From: Myrica gale
Lineage: Eukaryota; Streptophyta; Magnoliopsida; Fagales; Myricaceae
Assembly: GCA_963930655.1 (NCBI GenBank)
Contig: OZ005615.1
Coordinates: forward strand, 11,116,001-11,180,000
DNA length: 64,000 nucleotides
Reading direction: 5' to 3'
In this document: positions 12,671 to 24,418 of the stretch, piece by piece
Layout: every line of letters begins with the position of its first letter
How positions within the stretch are numbered: the first letter of the stretch is position 1
Translations under genes and position numbers: made by a program
Notes under the pieces: model-generated
The model's database searches: none
The model's input: only the letters and a program-made list of their open reading frames with translations
What the model was told of the DNA's origin: nothing

Positions 12671-12679
12671 TTATTTTTA
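12671..12679. repeat. Target-site duplication, right flank of MULE
   Basis: ttattttta, identical to the left flank. Confidence 0.93.
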
Positions 12680-13780
12680 AAATAAAAAAGTTGAGTTGCA
12701 TTTATGTTACAAAGTGATAAGTGGGGCCTTCTACTTCCGTAGGGGCGATTTGTTTCTTAATTTTTCTAACCCTCAACATTTCCAAACAATCATAAAATAA
12801 TACCTCTTCTCATTAAATTATAAAATAATATTATACTATTCAATTAAATCTTCTCTCTCCTTACTTTTCTATAAAATACTATATTTTTTTACAAACCCCA
12901 GTATTCAAAATTTTCAAAATTCCAATATTTACACAAATAAATCTCCCACTGCGTGAGACGAAAGAGCTCGTTCTTGGCACGAGAAGCCACGACCTTATAC
13001 AAGCACTAAACTCTGACCAGACTGCCCCACTTTATAATATTAATTAAACTTATTAAAACCTAACCTCCCAATTAGTTAAAATATTATTATCCCGATAATG
13101 TTCAAATCGCCTACACCAATTTCTCTTCTGCGATAAAGTAGCATTTCTCTACTTTACCGCCGAGTATCTCGCTTCTTTTCGCAATCATAAACGACATTAC
13201 TCTATCACGTGATATATATATAGTTAATGTAGCTTAGTACAACTAGAACTACGTACATATCCAATCGAATGGATCAATGGCACTCCCGTAGTATTACCCT
13301 CTTCCTAGGGTCAAAGTTTTTGGGACCCGTCCGAGAAAGGTTGTCGTTTCCTGAGGGATCTGAGCCAGAGTAAAAATCGATTCCGCGGATATGTTAACCT
13401 CTTTCTCATATGTTCTTGTTCCTTGTTTTTTAGCGTCTGATGTATCTGATGAGTTGGATCACTGTTGTGTTGTTGGGATCTAACGGCAACGATTGAACAA
13501 CCGTCGTGTGCTATCTGTACCGCAATTTCTTCCCTGAAGTCTCCGTCCAACTGAAGCTGATGGACAGCTGTCAGCTCGAGATTCCGAGCCGATGACCTCG
13601 ACAAAGTGTAGCCGGCTAAGTGGGACCAATCTGACATTGGACTTATAGATAATTCAATTTACGTATCAAGATAACTTATGCAACTATCACGAACGTATCA
13701 ACTGATATGTCAGTGGGCATATCATCTCTTTATCTGTCTGCCCCTTTTTTTAAAAAAACCCCGTTTCTGCAAGTTCAATG
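12680..13780. other. Intergenic DNA upstream of TOPLESS
   Basis: It holds a possible small MITE (about 12742-12947, ends ggggcgatttgttt and aaataaatctccc) and an AT-rich stretch. An open frame of 108 codons on the minus strand (13637-13311) has no recognisable domain and no promoter or splice support, so it is not called as a gene. The part nearest 13780 should include the TOPLESS promoter. Confidence 0.5.
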
Positions 13781-14418
13781 TCTCATATATAATTTTTGAT
13801 AGAGAGGAAGTTTTTAGGGAAAGAAACAAGGGAGGGGGCGAGACAGAGTAATTACCTTTCTATTTCTAGAGAGAAGAAGCATTCTCTTAGAGCTCTCTCT
13901 CTGTGTTTGTGTTCTTGGGTTTTCAAGCTAAGAGCTTCAATTGAATTTTCTCACTTTCTCTCTGAAATTAAGAATCTTCTACTTTGAAGTCTTTAGCTTT
14001 TTAAGCTTTTATTGGTTTCTTTTTTTGGGAGCTGGGGCGGGGGGGCGCTATTGCATCTTTGATACCCACATGGTCTATAAGCAGTTCTCTTTGTTCCCGC
14101 GATCCTCCAAAAAATAAATAACTTTTTTTTTCCGGATTTTTTACCTGATTTTACTTCACCCATGATGGTTTGCTTTAAGTATATGTGGTAATTTTCTGTG
14201 ACAAAATGGGTTGCTTTTGTTTGTCATGGACGGCTGTTGAGTGATCTGGTCTGTGTAGAGATTTGAATCTACGCGCTATCTGTTTTGTATTTTGAGCAAT
14301 CAAGCTAGCTAGAGACGATGCTTTTCAGATTTATTTTGTAACTGATGAGATTTTTGCAGATCTAGTGGTGCTTTGGTGATTTTGTGTTTGTTCAATCGAA
14401 GACGACGGGGCGACTACT
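13781..14418 (+). promoter_or_regulatory. TPL: Likely 5' UTR and leader intron of TOPLESS
   Basis: A purine- and CT-rich leader (about 13800-13990, with tctctctctg-type tracts) precedes the start codon. A good acceptor (tttttgcag, ending 14359) lies 60 bases upstream of the ATG, so an intron in the 5' UTR is likely. The transcription start and the donor were not fixed. Confidence 0.45.
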
Positions 14419-17400
14419 ATGTCGTCGCTTAGCAGAGAGCTTGTGTTCTTGATCTTACAATTCCTTGACGAGGAAAAGTTCAAAGAGACTGTTCATAAGT
14501 AAGATTTCTAAGTTTTTTTTTCCTTCTGTTTTGGCTTTTTTTTCTATCCTTGATTCAATTTGAATAATTGGTTTTTCTTCTTCGCCTCATTAATTGCTTT
14601 GATTATTAAATAGGCTCGAACAGGAATCTGGGTTTTTCTTTAACATGAAATATTTTGAGGATGAGGTGCATAATGGGAACTGGGATGAGGTTGAGAAGTA
14701 CCTTTCCGGGTTCACTAAAGTGGACGACAATCGGTATTCAATGAAAATCTTTTTTGAGATAAGGAAGCAAAAGTATCTTGAGGCATTGGATAAGTAAGCT
14801 TACAAATCTTTAGTATTAACTTTATGATTTTCAGTTTTATGAGAATTGATTACTGGTGTTTGGAGATTATGAGGAATATTGAACATGAATGAGACTTTAT
14901 ACATTTTAATAGGCATGATCGTTCCAAGGCTGTGGAGATATTGGTAAAGGATTTGAAAGTTTTTGCCACATTTAACGAGGAGCTTTTCAAGGAAATCACC
15001 CAACTCTTGACGTTGGAAAACTTTAGGTATGATGAGTCAATGTGTAGGTCAGCCACGTTGCAGTTGAAAATAACAATGGACTGATATACAGATGTGTTTG
15101 CCCCGTCTCAGGGAGAACGAGCAACTTTCCAAATATGGAGATACCAAATCAGCAAGAGCAATCATGCTGGTGGAGCTCAAGAAGCTGATTGAAGCAAATC
15201 CATTGTTTCGTGATAAATTGCAATTCCCAAACCTTAAAAATTCAAGGTTACGGACTCTCATCAACCAAAGGTAACACATTTGGAAATGCTATATATGATT
15301 CAATTTATTACTTTATCTCTGTACTTTGCTTCACATTGACTTCAGGTTATACTTGGTACAGGGCTTATTTCAGTTACTTTATACATAGAATTTGTACGCT
15401 GCATTTGTCTTTAATGAGAAGATTACTCTGCCCTAAAAGTTGGGGCTGCGCAATGAATGCTTTGGTTGACAATGCAGAATGTTCTAATCTTCCTGTGACC
15501 CCCAAATTAGTTGGTCCTTAAAGCTTAGTTCGAAACATATATTTACAGTCCAGGGGCTGCATTTGTATCTGTGCTGGAGAACCGACATACATTACTGCTA
15601 GTCATAAGCATTGATTAATGGTCGTTAACTACAACGATCTGATTTCTTATTGCAAATTGCAGCTTGAATTGGCAGCATCAGCTATGTAAAAATCCAAGGC
15701 CAAATCCAGATATAAAAACTCTATTTGTGGATCACTCTTGTGGACAACCAAATGGTGCTCGAGCTCCATCACCTGCTAATAATCCACTGCTTGGATCCCT
15801 ACCCAAAGCTGGGGGTTTCCCTAACCTAGGTGCTCACGGGGTAGGTTACAATTAAAACTGTTGCAATAAGAACTTAGTGGAATATTTATTGCTGTTAACT
15901 CATTTGAATTTCTACTTTCAGCCTTTTCAACCTACGCCTGCACCAGTTCCAACACCCCTTGCAGGTTGGATGTCTAATCCTTCCACTGTAACTCATCAGG
16001 CAGTTTCTGGAGGAGCTATTGGTCTCGGTGCTCCATCAATCCCAGGTTTACATTTATTTAGTTTGTAATGGCACTCAATTCCTCTGCATACTTTTAAATG
16101 GATCAGATGTTGCATATGGTTCCGAATTTAACCCTGGTGGACTTTCTTTACCTTGAATAGCTGCTTTGAAGCATCCAAGGACTCCTCCAACTAACCCTTC
16201 TGTAGAATACCCATCTGGGGATTCTGATCACGCTTCTAAAAGAACGAGACCGCTGGGTATTTCTGATGAGGTAATTTGCTCGCCTGAGCAAATACAATTT
16301 GGTTAATTGCTTTCCGAAGTATTTTATATTACTCCATATGCCCCTTATCATATTTCTGTTTAGTGATGTCAAAATCGTTGTCAATGATGACACAAGTGAA
16401 AAAGTGACGCTGACCACTTTTGCACCATAAGTCTCTTATTGTACCTACCATGTACGAGAATTACGAGTTCTCTTACAAAATTACAATGAAGACAAAATTT
16501 GCGCCCCCCCCCCCCTTTTTTTGGTATGTAACTAAAGACAAATTGATGTGCAAGGATATGATCAAGTATGCTTCTAAAAACAATTCTACTTTTCATAGTG
16601 GCCAATAATTTCAGACACGTGGATCCGAAGATCTTATTCTTCCCAAGCGACGTCATTTATTGATTAGTCTTCTTTTTGTGCAGGTAAATCTACCTGTTAA
16701 TGTGTTGCCAGTAACATTTCCAAGTCATGGTCATGGTCATGGTCAGGCTTTCAATGCACCTGATGACTTTCCAAAGACTGTTACACGGACTTTAAATCAA
16801 GGATCATCTCCCATGAGCATGGATTTTCATCCTGTTCAACAGACGCTACTTCTTGGTCTGCTCTCTTTTAAAGCATCTTGTTGTCATGTCTAAATATTTT
16901 AAGTTACTACTACGTGGTATAATTGGTATAATTTCTTCCTATAAATGTTCTACATGTTATTAGGAATTGATGGTTGAATATTTGTTGTTCTTCAGTTGGT
17001 AGCAATGTTGGGGATATAGGGTTGTGGGAAGTTGGTTCTAGAGAGCGATTAGTTTTGAGGAACTTCAAAGTTTGGGATCTTAGTGCATGTTCAATGACTC
17101 TGCAGGTCTGTACCTTCTTATTTTCCTTCATCAATGATACCCTTTAGTGGAACACCCTATTAATGTTTGTAATAGTAGAATAATGAGGCTGAACTTTTGA
17201 TGGAATCCAGGCAGCTCTAGTGAAAGATCCCAGTGTATGTGTTAATCGCGTGATTTGGAGCCCAGATGGTTCTTTATTTGGTAAGCTTAATATATTGTAT
17301 GTCTTTAGTATTCGATATAATATAGCCAATATGTATATCTCAAGGGTCAACTGGACCATCAGATGATGTGTTCTTTCTATTCCAATTACAGGAGTGGCAT

Positions 17401-20400
17401 ACTCCAGGCACATCGTTCAAATATATTCTTATCATGGGAATGATGATGTGCGGCAGCATCTGGAGGTACGTCTAATAGGAAGGATGCCTTTTTTTATATT
17501 CTGTGGAATTGAGTTGTTATTCTGAAATTTGTTTTGAGCTTGCTGATCTAGATTGATGCTCATGTTGGTGGAGTAAACGATATTGCATTCTCCCACCCAA
17601 ACAAACAACTTTGTGTGATAACATGTGGTGATGATAAGACCATCAAGGTTGGTTTAGTCATGTTATATACTCGGTTGTTTTCATGTTTTTTAATGGATGT
17701 AAAGTTGTCATGCCTTGTCATTTTGGTTGGCAATTGTAGGTATGGGATGCTGCTACTGGTGCAAAGCAGTATACTTTTGAAGGTCACGAGGCTCCTGTTT
17801 ATTCTGTCTGTCCCCACTATAAGGAAAACATTCAGGTATCCTTCTCATTGGTCATTTCTCTGATTGCTTTATCGTCTACTTTAAGCTAATGATGCCAAGT
17901 AGTTATGACTTTCCTTTCACAGATTCCTCTCATATGCCAGTATCTTTGTTTCTGACATTGTTTTTGTTCTTTTATGCTTAGTTTATCTTTTCAACGGCTC
18001 TGGATGGGAAGATAAAAGCGTGGTTGTATGACAACTTGGGATCTCGAGTTGATTATGATGCTCCTGGTCGTTGGTGCACCACAATGGCTTACAGCGCTGA
18101 TGGTACTAGGTAATATTCTTAATGTATTGGTTTGGTTCTGCTTGTCCTTTGCTGTTATTCTGGGGTCTGATCAACTAAATAGGAACAGTTTTTAACCTCC
18201 TCACCCTTCTCCTTTCTGTTTTTCTGATATGGGGGTTGTGGATGTTGTAGGCTCTTTTCATGTGGGACAAGTAAAGAAGGTGAATCATTTATTGTCGAAT
18301 GGAATGAAAGTGAAGGGGCTGTTAAAAGGACCTATCTAGGACTCCGCAAGCGTTGTTTGGGTGTTGTGCAATTTGATACAACTAAAAACCGGTTTTTGGC
18401 TGCTGGCGATGATTTTTCTATCAAATTCTGGGATATGGACAGTGTTCAACTTTTGACTAGTGTTGATGCTGATGGAGGCCTTCCAGTAAGTTGATTCGTT
18501 AAAGTAGCGATCAAAGGCATGTCGTTTCAAAATAATAGTTGCTCAGTTTCTTCTTTCCAATTGTTATAGGCAAGCCCGCGTATCCGCTTCAACAAGGATG
18601 GCACTCTCTTAGCTGTTTCTGCCAATGAGAATGCTATTAAAATTCTAGGAAATACAGATGGTATGAGATTATTACGCACATTTGAAAATCTTACTTATGA
18701 TGCATCAAGAACATCTGAAGCAGTGACCAAGGTAGCTTTATCAGATCCCTTAGTAGGCGTGACACCTCGCCTCAGCATGATCTAACATTGTGTTAATATG
18801 TGATCTCTTACAGCCAACAATAAACCCAATTTCAGCTGCTGCAGCAGCTGCTACTAGTGCCGGACTTGCTGAAAGAGGTGCCTCTGTGGTCTCTATTGCT
18901 GCAATGGTTTGTGACACACACTTTCTTCTCTTATATACATTACATGTGCATGTATGTATGTATCTATGTAAAGCTGGAGCAGCAGAATTTTCGGCCTTTC
19001 TTGCTATTCAGTCGCACTTTCTATTGTCAATACGTCATTATCCTCTTCTATGTTAAATGGCATTTGTATCATGAATTCATTGATCTCACAGCAACCTGAC
19101 AAGCATATTGATCTTGCCAGAATGGGGATGCCCGGAACTTGGGGGATGTGAAACCTAGAGTAACGGAAGAATCTAATGACAAATCCAAGATTTGGAAGCT
19201 CACTGAGATCAATGAGCAATCTCAATGCCGATCCTTGAGGCTTCCTGAAAACCTGAGAGTAACTAAGGTGATGTTTGCTAACTGTCTTTATTCTCGAAGA
19301 ATCCTGTAGGAGTGTTTTCATCATGATTGAATCTTGCTTTGTCATACGTAAGGAGTTCTTAGTACCCTGGCTACTCCAGGCGTACTGTTTCCCTCTCTAT
19401 AATATACTGATACTTTGATTTGCAGTACAAGTACTAAATTTTGTTGTGCGTGCAAAGCCACACTTATTTTAAAAAAGAAGAAGCTTTAGGTCCATTTTGA
19501 TTTCTGTTTGGGTACGTCTCTTTCACACATGTACCTCCTTTACTCTTGGCCTTCTCAAGAAGGACGATTAACAGGATAGTGCTGCAATCTTCCAACTGAT
19601 GATGGATATTGAGGAGTAATAACCTAAAGAATCTAATAACTAAGTAACTACTAGCTTGATGCTGGTTAACACAGAGATTGTCCTTGGTCTGTACCTGAGG
19701 CCTGATTGTAATAACACCGATCTGGAGAAAATATCCAGTCTGTTATGATTGTCTCAGTACAAGATTATCAATTCTCATAATTGAGGTTAAATGGGAAGGT
19801 CTCCTCATCGTTGTTGGTCTATGGCAGAATTAGAATTTAATGCCGAAAGCTATACCTTTATACCAATGTGATTGCTGAATGTATCTCATTTTTTTATTTG
19901 AGTATATATTGGTAGATCAACTCATGAAGTTTCAACTCCATGTTGTCTCATAATTCTTATCTACTTCCACTGTGTCTTCAAGAAAATGTTCTCACTAGCT
20001 TCCTCCATTTATCATAGATATCAAGATTAATCTACACAAATTCAGGCAATGCTGTTCTGGCATTAGCTTCAAATGCTATTCATCTGCTTTGGAAATGGCA
20101 GCGAAGTGATCGTAATGCTTCTGGCAAGGTACTCGACGTGTCAAAACAGCAGCATTGCATCAGCCTTTCTAGTTCTTTCATCATGGTTGCAAAAAGAGTT
20201 GCACGTTATCCATGAAAATGGTGCGTTATCTTGCAGGCAACTGCCAGTGTTTCACCTCAATTATGGCAACCACCAAGTGGAATTCTAATGACAAATGATA
20301 TTTCCGACACTAGTCCTGAAGAAGCTGTTCCCTGCTTTGCTTTGTCCAAGAATGACTCTTATGTTATGTCGGCATCTGGAGGAAAGATATCATTATTCAA

Positions 20401-22436
20401 TATGATGACATTTAAGGTAACCCATGACTCCTTTATAGCTTTAAGTGTGTCATTTTGACCAATTTCAGTTTCTTTCTGGCAACTGCAGACAATGACAACT
20501 TTCATGCCACCACCTCCTGCGGCAACATTTCTTGCTTTCCATCCTCAGGATAATAACATTATCGCCATTGGCATGGATGATTCCACAATTCAGATATACA
20601 ACGTTCGTGTAGATGAAGTATGGTGCAATATATGGCAAAATCTATATAGTATTACTTGTGGACGTAGAGTTACTTAACATTTCCTTGATGTAGGTTAAGA
20701 GCAAGCTTAAAGGACACTCGAAAAGAATAACTGGCCTTGCGTTTTCTCATGTACTGAATGTGCTGGTTTCATCTGGAGCAGACTCTCAGGTGATGATTTT
20801 TCTTTTCAGAAATGTTTTGGAAATTGGTCTTACTTTTCTGATTTACTTGTGGCAAATTTGTGATTAACCTCAGCCTAATCAATGTCCCTGATCTCATACT
20901 TTAATGTATCTGCAGCCCTCATTAAATCTCAGCAAGGCAGAACTACCCTTAATAGTATGGCGTTTAAAGGCCTGCCAATTCACCCTTGATATAATTGAGG
21001 ATTAATAAATGTAGCAAATTATTTGTGTGATGTCTTTAAACAACAATCGATGCTTGCTTCACTGACCTTCAGTGTTTTTATAAACTCATGACCATGTTTC
21101 AATGGAATTATTACATTTGAGATTTCCAAACAATTGTTTGAAGTTTTTAGTACTTTCATTAGTGAATTACTTTCTAAGTTCTGTATCATGCTTTGTCAAT
21201 AAGGCTTGAAGCCCTCATATGTTGTTTCACTTGCAATATTATTTTTTGTTCTCCAGCTTTGTGTATGGAACTCCGATGGATGGGAAAAGCAGAAGAGTAG
21301 ATTTTTGCAGCTTCCAGCTGGAAGGACTCCAGCACAGTCTGACACACGTGTACAGTTCCACCAGGACCAGATATATTTTCTTGTTGTACATGAAACTCAG
21401 CTTGCCATATACGACACAACAAAACTAGAATGTGTAAAGCAGGTATTTTAATAGCTGAGTGCTTCACATTTATTGAATTAATGTTTTGCCTTCTTCTTCT
21501 CTAATATTGATTCTTATATTTTTAGTGGGCCCCGCGGGAATCTGCCCTCATCTCTCATGCAACATTCTCATGTGATAGCCAGTTGATATATGCCAGCTTC
21601 GTAGATGCGACAGTCTGTGTATTTAGTGCTGCAAATCTCAGACTACGATGTCGAATCAGTCCTTCTGCTTATCTTCCCGCTAGTGTCAGGTACTCACTAG
21701 CTTCATCGGGGACTGGGGCTTATTTAGATCATTTCCTGGGTTTGCTTGGATCTTTGTTTGGATAGGTGGACATTTACTTAGATTTGTCGCTGTCAGTGGT
21801 ACTGTTAACTTCCTCAATATAATTGAGTGATGGAATTGAACTTGTAAGCATTTGACACTTTCACCTTCTTGGGTGCATGACGACTTTTTTTTCCTTCTCA
21901 CATGTCCGCATTCTCTAGGATATCTACACCATGTAGAAATATTGGGCAAAATTTTTTTCTGTGGTCAAGCCATGCTATTGATTGTAATGCAGTAGACACA
22001 TTAGACAATTGCGTCCAAGCCCTTGTGTTCAAATTGATTCTAAATGAATTTGCTCCATATCTGCATAAAGTTGATTTCAAATTGAACTCCATAAACCATA
22101 GAGTGATGTATTTGACTGGAGCACAAGGTAGTAAAATTTGGCATGGGAACTTGATTACAATCTACCTACCTATATATGGTGATGGCTATTATGGATGCTA
22201 ACCCTTTGTTTCCTTGATGCAGCAGTTCCAATGTACAATCCCTTGTGATTGCGGCGCATCCACAAGAACCAAATCAATTTGCATTAGGACTATCAGACGG
22301 AGCAGTTCATGTCTTTGAGCCCCTTGAGTCTGAAGGCAAATGGGGTGTGCCTCCACCTGTCGAGAATGGGTCAGCAAGCAGTGTGCCAGCTACTTCTTCA
22401 GTTGGAGCTTCAGGTTCGGATCAGGCCCAGAGATGA
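14419..22436 (+). CDS. TPL: TOPLESS-family transcriptional co-repressor
   Basis: Nuclear Groucho/Tup1-type co-repressor that links EAR-motif repressors (Aux/IAA, JAZ-NINJA and others) to histone deacetylation. The protein has LisH, CTLH and CRA modules (about 1-150), a Pro-rich linker with KHPRTPP (about 210-330) and two WD40 propellers (about 345-1100). It ends SVGASGSDQAQR. Exons: 14419-14498, 14614-14793, 14913-15026, 15112-15270, 15663-15840, 15922-16045, 16161-16270, 16684-16855, 16996-17105, 17211-17280, 17392-17465, 17552-17647, 17740-17835, 17982-18109, 18251-18485, 18570-18731, 18814-18906, 19121-19267, 20018-20128, 20237-20416, 20489-20617, 20694-20789, 21257-21442, 21526-21689, 22223-22436. 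All phases fit, giving 1135 residues (about 1131 in Arabidopsis TPL, from memory). Residue 176 is the Asn changed in the recalled tpl-1 allele. It looks functional. Confidence 0.96.
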
Positions 22437-24171
22437 TTAAATAGTCACCAGCAAGGAGTTCTTTTACATGCATGCTTGCTGGCCCATTCTCCAATTTAGT
22501 TATGCTTTGCGTGGCTTCTTGTTCTTTTGTTAAGAGCAGGCGTAGTTCTGTCAAAACTCCAGAACTCGAATTCTAACAAATCATGTACTTTTTTTTGTTT
22601 TCTTGTCTCTTTCTCACTCGTGATTTGTGTGTTGCGCAGTTTGTGGGTCGTGACATGTAATTTGCCCCAAGGATGGACGCAGCAAACCATGTAGATTTGA
22701 CATGTTTAATGAAATTCTAAGGTAAATTCTGTAGGAGTATTATTAGTTGCACATCGTTTTACTCTTGGGAAGGAAATTCTTGGAGAAGGAATTTATGAAT
22801 TTTCATATCCTCCGAAGCATCAAATGTGTTATGTATCAAATCTCTATGCAGTCTGGTTAGTCAGTACCTGTTTAGAACCCCACCTGGCGCGGATGCATTT
22901 GCTTTCCTCGGAGCTATTGGAATCTGTCGATCTCACGACAGTTTTTTGACAACTTTCTGATAAGAGTTTACCTGGATGAAATGGGAAAACGCTAGGGTAT
23001 AAAAAAATTTGGTTAAAAAAATATTATAGGAAAGCAGTCTTCTTCCATTTTTCCTTAATTTGAAACTCGCGATTTTATATAAAACAATGCAAGCATGTGT
23101 ACTCGTTGAAAATCTTCAAGAAACTGTGAGCCAGATGAAGAGCGCACGGCTTAAAACTGCTTGAAGGTTGAAAATGAGGCAGCTCTCATGGTGGACGCTT
23201 GGGCGAGGGGACCGACGGAGTAATACAGAAAGCTAATAATCAAAAGCAATATCCATTGCTCAGGAGATTGATCACCGCGTGGATCTAAGGCTAATTAGTT
23301 TAATTCTCTTCACTTTGAAAGACCATCTGCAATGGTTCCTATGTTGTACCGAAGCAGGACCTAAAATGGAATTTGGAAAGAATCGTTACTATCAAATTCT
23401 GTTCCAACGCGAAAAAAAGAGGAAAAATAAACTTTGCACTCTCAACTATAGAGTACTGACATTTTGTACCCAGCTTCTAATTTTTTGACATTGAGCTCTT
23501 TTAAGTTTTTTCGATTTGCACATTTATGTTAAATTTGACCCTTAAATCTAACGAAAACTGAGAAAAAGACGCTTTTTTGGCTAATTGAGGGTAACAATGT
23601 CTTTTTCTTCTTTCTATTTTCTATTAATTTTAACCATCAATTTGTCGAAAGGGTGCAAATCACAAAAAAAAAAAAAAGGAAACTTGAGGTGCTCAATGTC
23701 ACGAAATTGAAGAGCAAAAATGTCTTTTTCTCTATTTTATGTTAATTTCTCAAGACAATACTATATAATAGGCAAATAGCTCCACGGTATTCATTGGTCA
23801 CGGAATTAATTGCTACTAATAAAGCTTATGATCAATTTTAGCCATTTAGTACGCTTAAATTTATCCTACTACGAGTAACTCCTTGAAACCTCGTATTAAC
23901 CATTAACTAATGGTCGTGCCTCTGTGTTCTTGTTTAATTGTCTGCTCACTCATTTTATTTAAGGGTCGAAAATGCAGGCTCCCACGAGGTTTCCAAAGAA
24001 TTGTTCACGTGTGCTTCCGAACGGTAAGAGATTCTTTCAAAACCCATAAATCGGTAAAGCTTTTACTCCGACATGTCTTTTGCAATTAGTAGATTTGTGT
24101 TGGTCGCAGGCCTTCCTTTCAAAGCTTGGGATCCGTTGCGGAATCTTGCTAAACTGCCTTCCACTTATAGC
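22437..24171. other. TOPLESS 3' UTR and intergenic DNA
   Basis: The first 300 bases are probably 3' UTR (aatgaaa-type signals near 22709). An imperfect fold-back lies at about 23481-23712. Two short stretches near 23971-24028 and 24111-24174 look like exons of a gene interrupted by the following retrotransposon. They are listed separately. Confidence 0.5.
23481..23712. repeat. Imperfect fold-back (MITE-like)
   Basis: A left arm containing gacattgagctcttttaag and gatttgcac pairs with a right arm containing gtgcaaatcacaaa and cttgaggtgctcaatgtc. The loop is about 110 bases. The ends and target duplication are not clear. Confidence 0.45.
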
Positions 24172-24174
24172 AGG
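23971..24174 (+). pseudogene. Possible exon pair of a gene cut by a copia insertion
   Basis: An ATG at 23972 opens a frame of 18 codons up to a donor (gaacg, then gtaag at 24026). A good acceptor (ttggtcgcag, ending 24110) is followed by 64 in-frame bases ending atagcag, then gta. The spliced product would be about 39 residues, including LPFKAWDPLRNLAKLPSTYS. The copia element inserted directly at this second donor, and its target duplication is aggta. No continuation was recognised on the far side (28975-29400). I do not know the family, and the exon reading rests only on splice signals and an open frame. Confidence 0.3.
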
Positions 24175-24176
24175 TA
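24172..24176. repeat. Target-site duplication, copia element 1
   Basis: aggta here and at 28970-28974, fitting the 5-bp duplication of Ty1/copia insertion. Confidence 0.85.
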
Positions 24177-24399
24177 TCTTAGCTTATGTGGCAATTGAGC
24201 TTACGTGACAGTTTGTAAAAACTGAATTTAGTTAAGTTGTTAATCAGTTAGCCTTGTACAGAGAAGAAACTTCTCTATAAATGTAAACTATGTGTACACA
24301 AAATAATCATCGAGAATATACAAGTAACTTCATTCATATTCTCTCTCTCCCTCTCTCAATTCTATCTTCTCTGCAAACTGTGTTTTCTATACAAATTTA
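24177..24399 (+). repeat. 5' LTR of copia element 1
   Basis: 223 bp, matching 28755-28969. Differences seen are an insertion of about 7 bases (gagaaga near 24261), an a/g change near 24301 and a few changes near 24380. A CT-rich tract lies near the 3' end. Confidence 0.88.
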
Positions 24400-24401
24400 T
24401 A

Positions 24402-24413
24402 TGGTATCAGAGC
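24402..24413 (+). other. Primer binding site, copia element 1
   Basis: tggtatcagagc, complementary to the 3' end of plant initiator tRNA-Met, two bases after the 5' LTR. Confidence 0.9.
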
Positions 24414-24418
24414 ATTAA

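Noticed and set aside
13311-13637. Open frame of 108 codons, minus strand, upstream of TOPLESS
   Set aside because: No recognisable domain and no gene context. It may be a fragment of an old transposon, but I could not show it.
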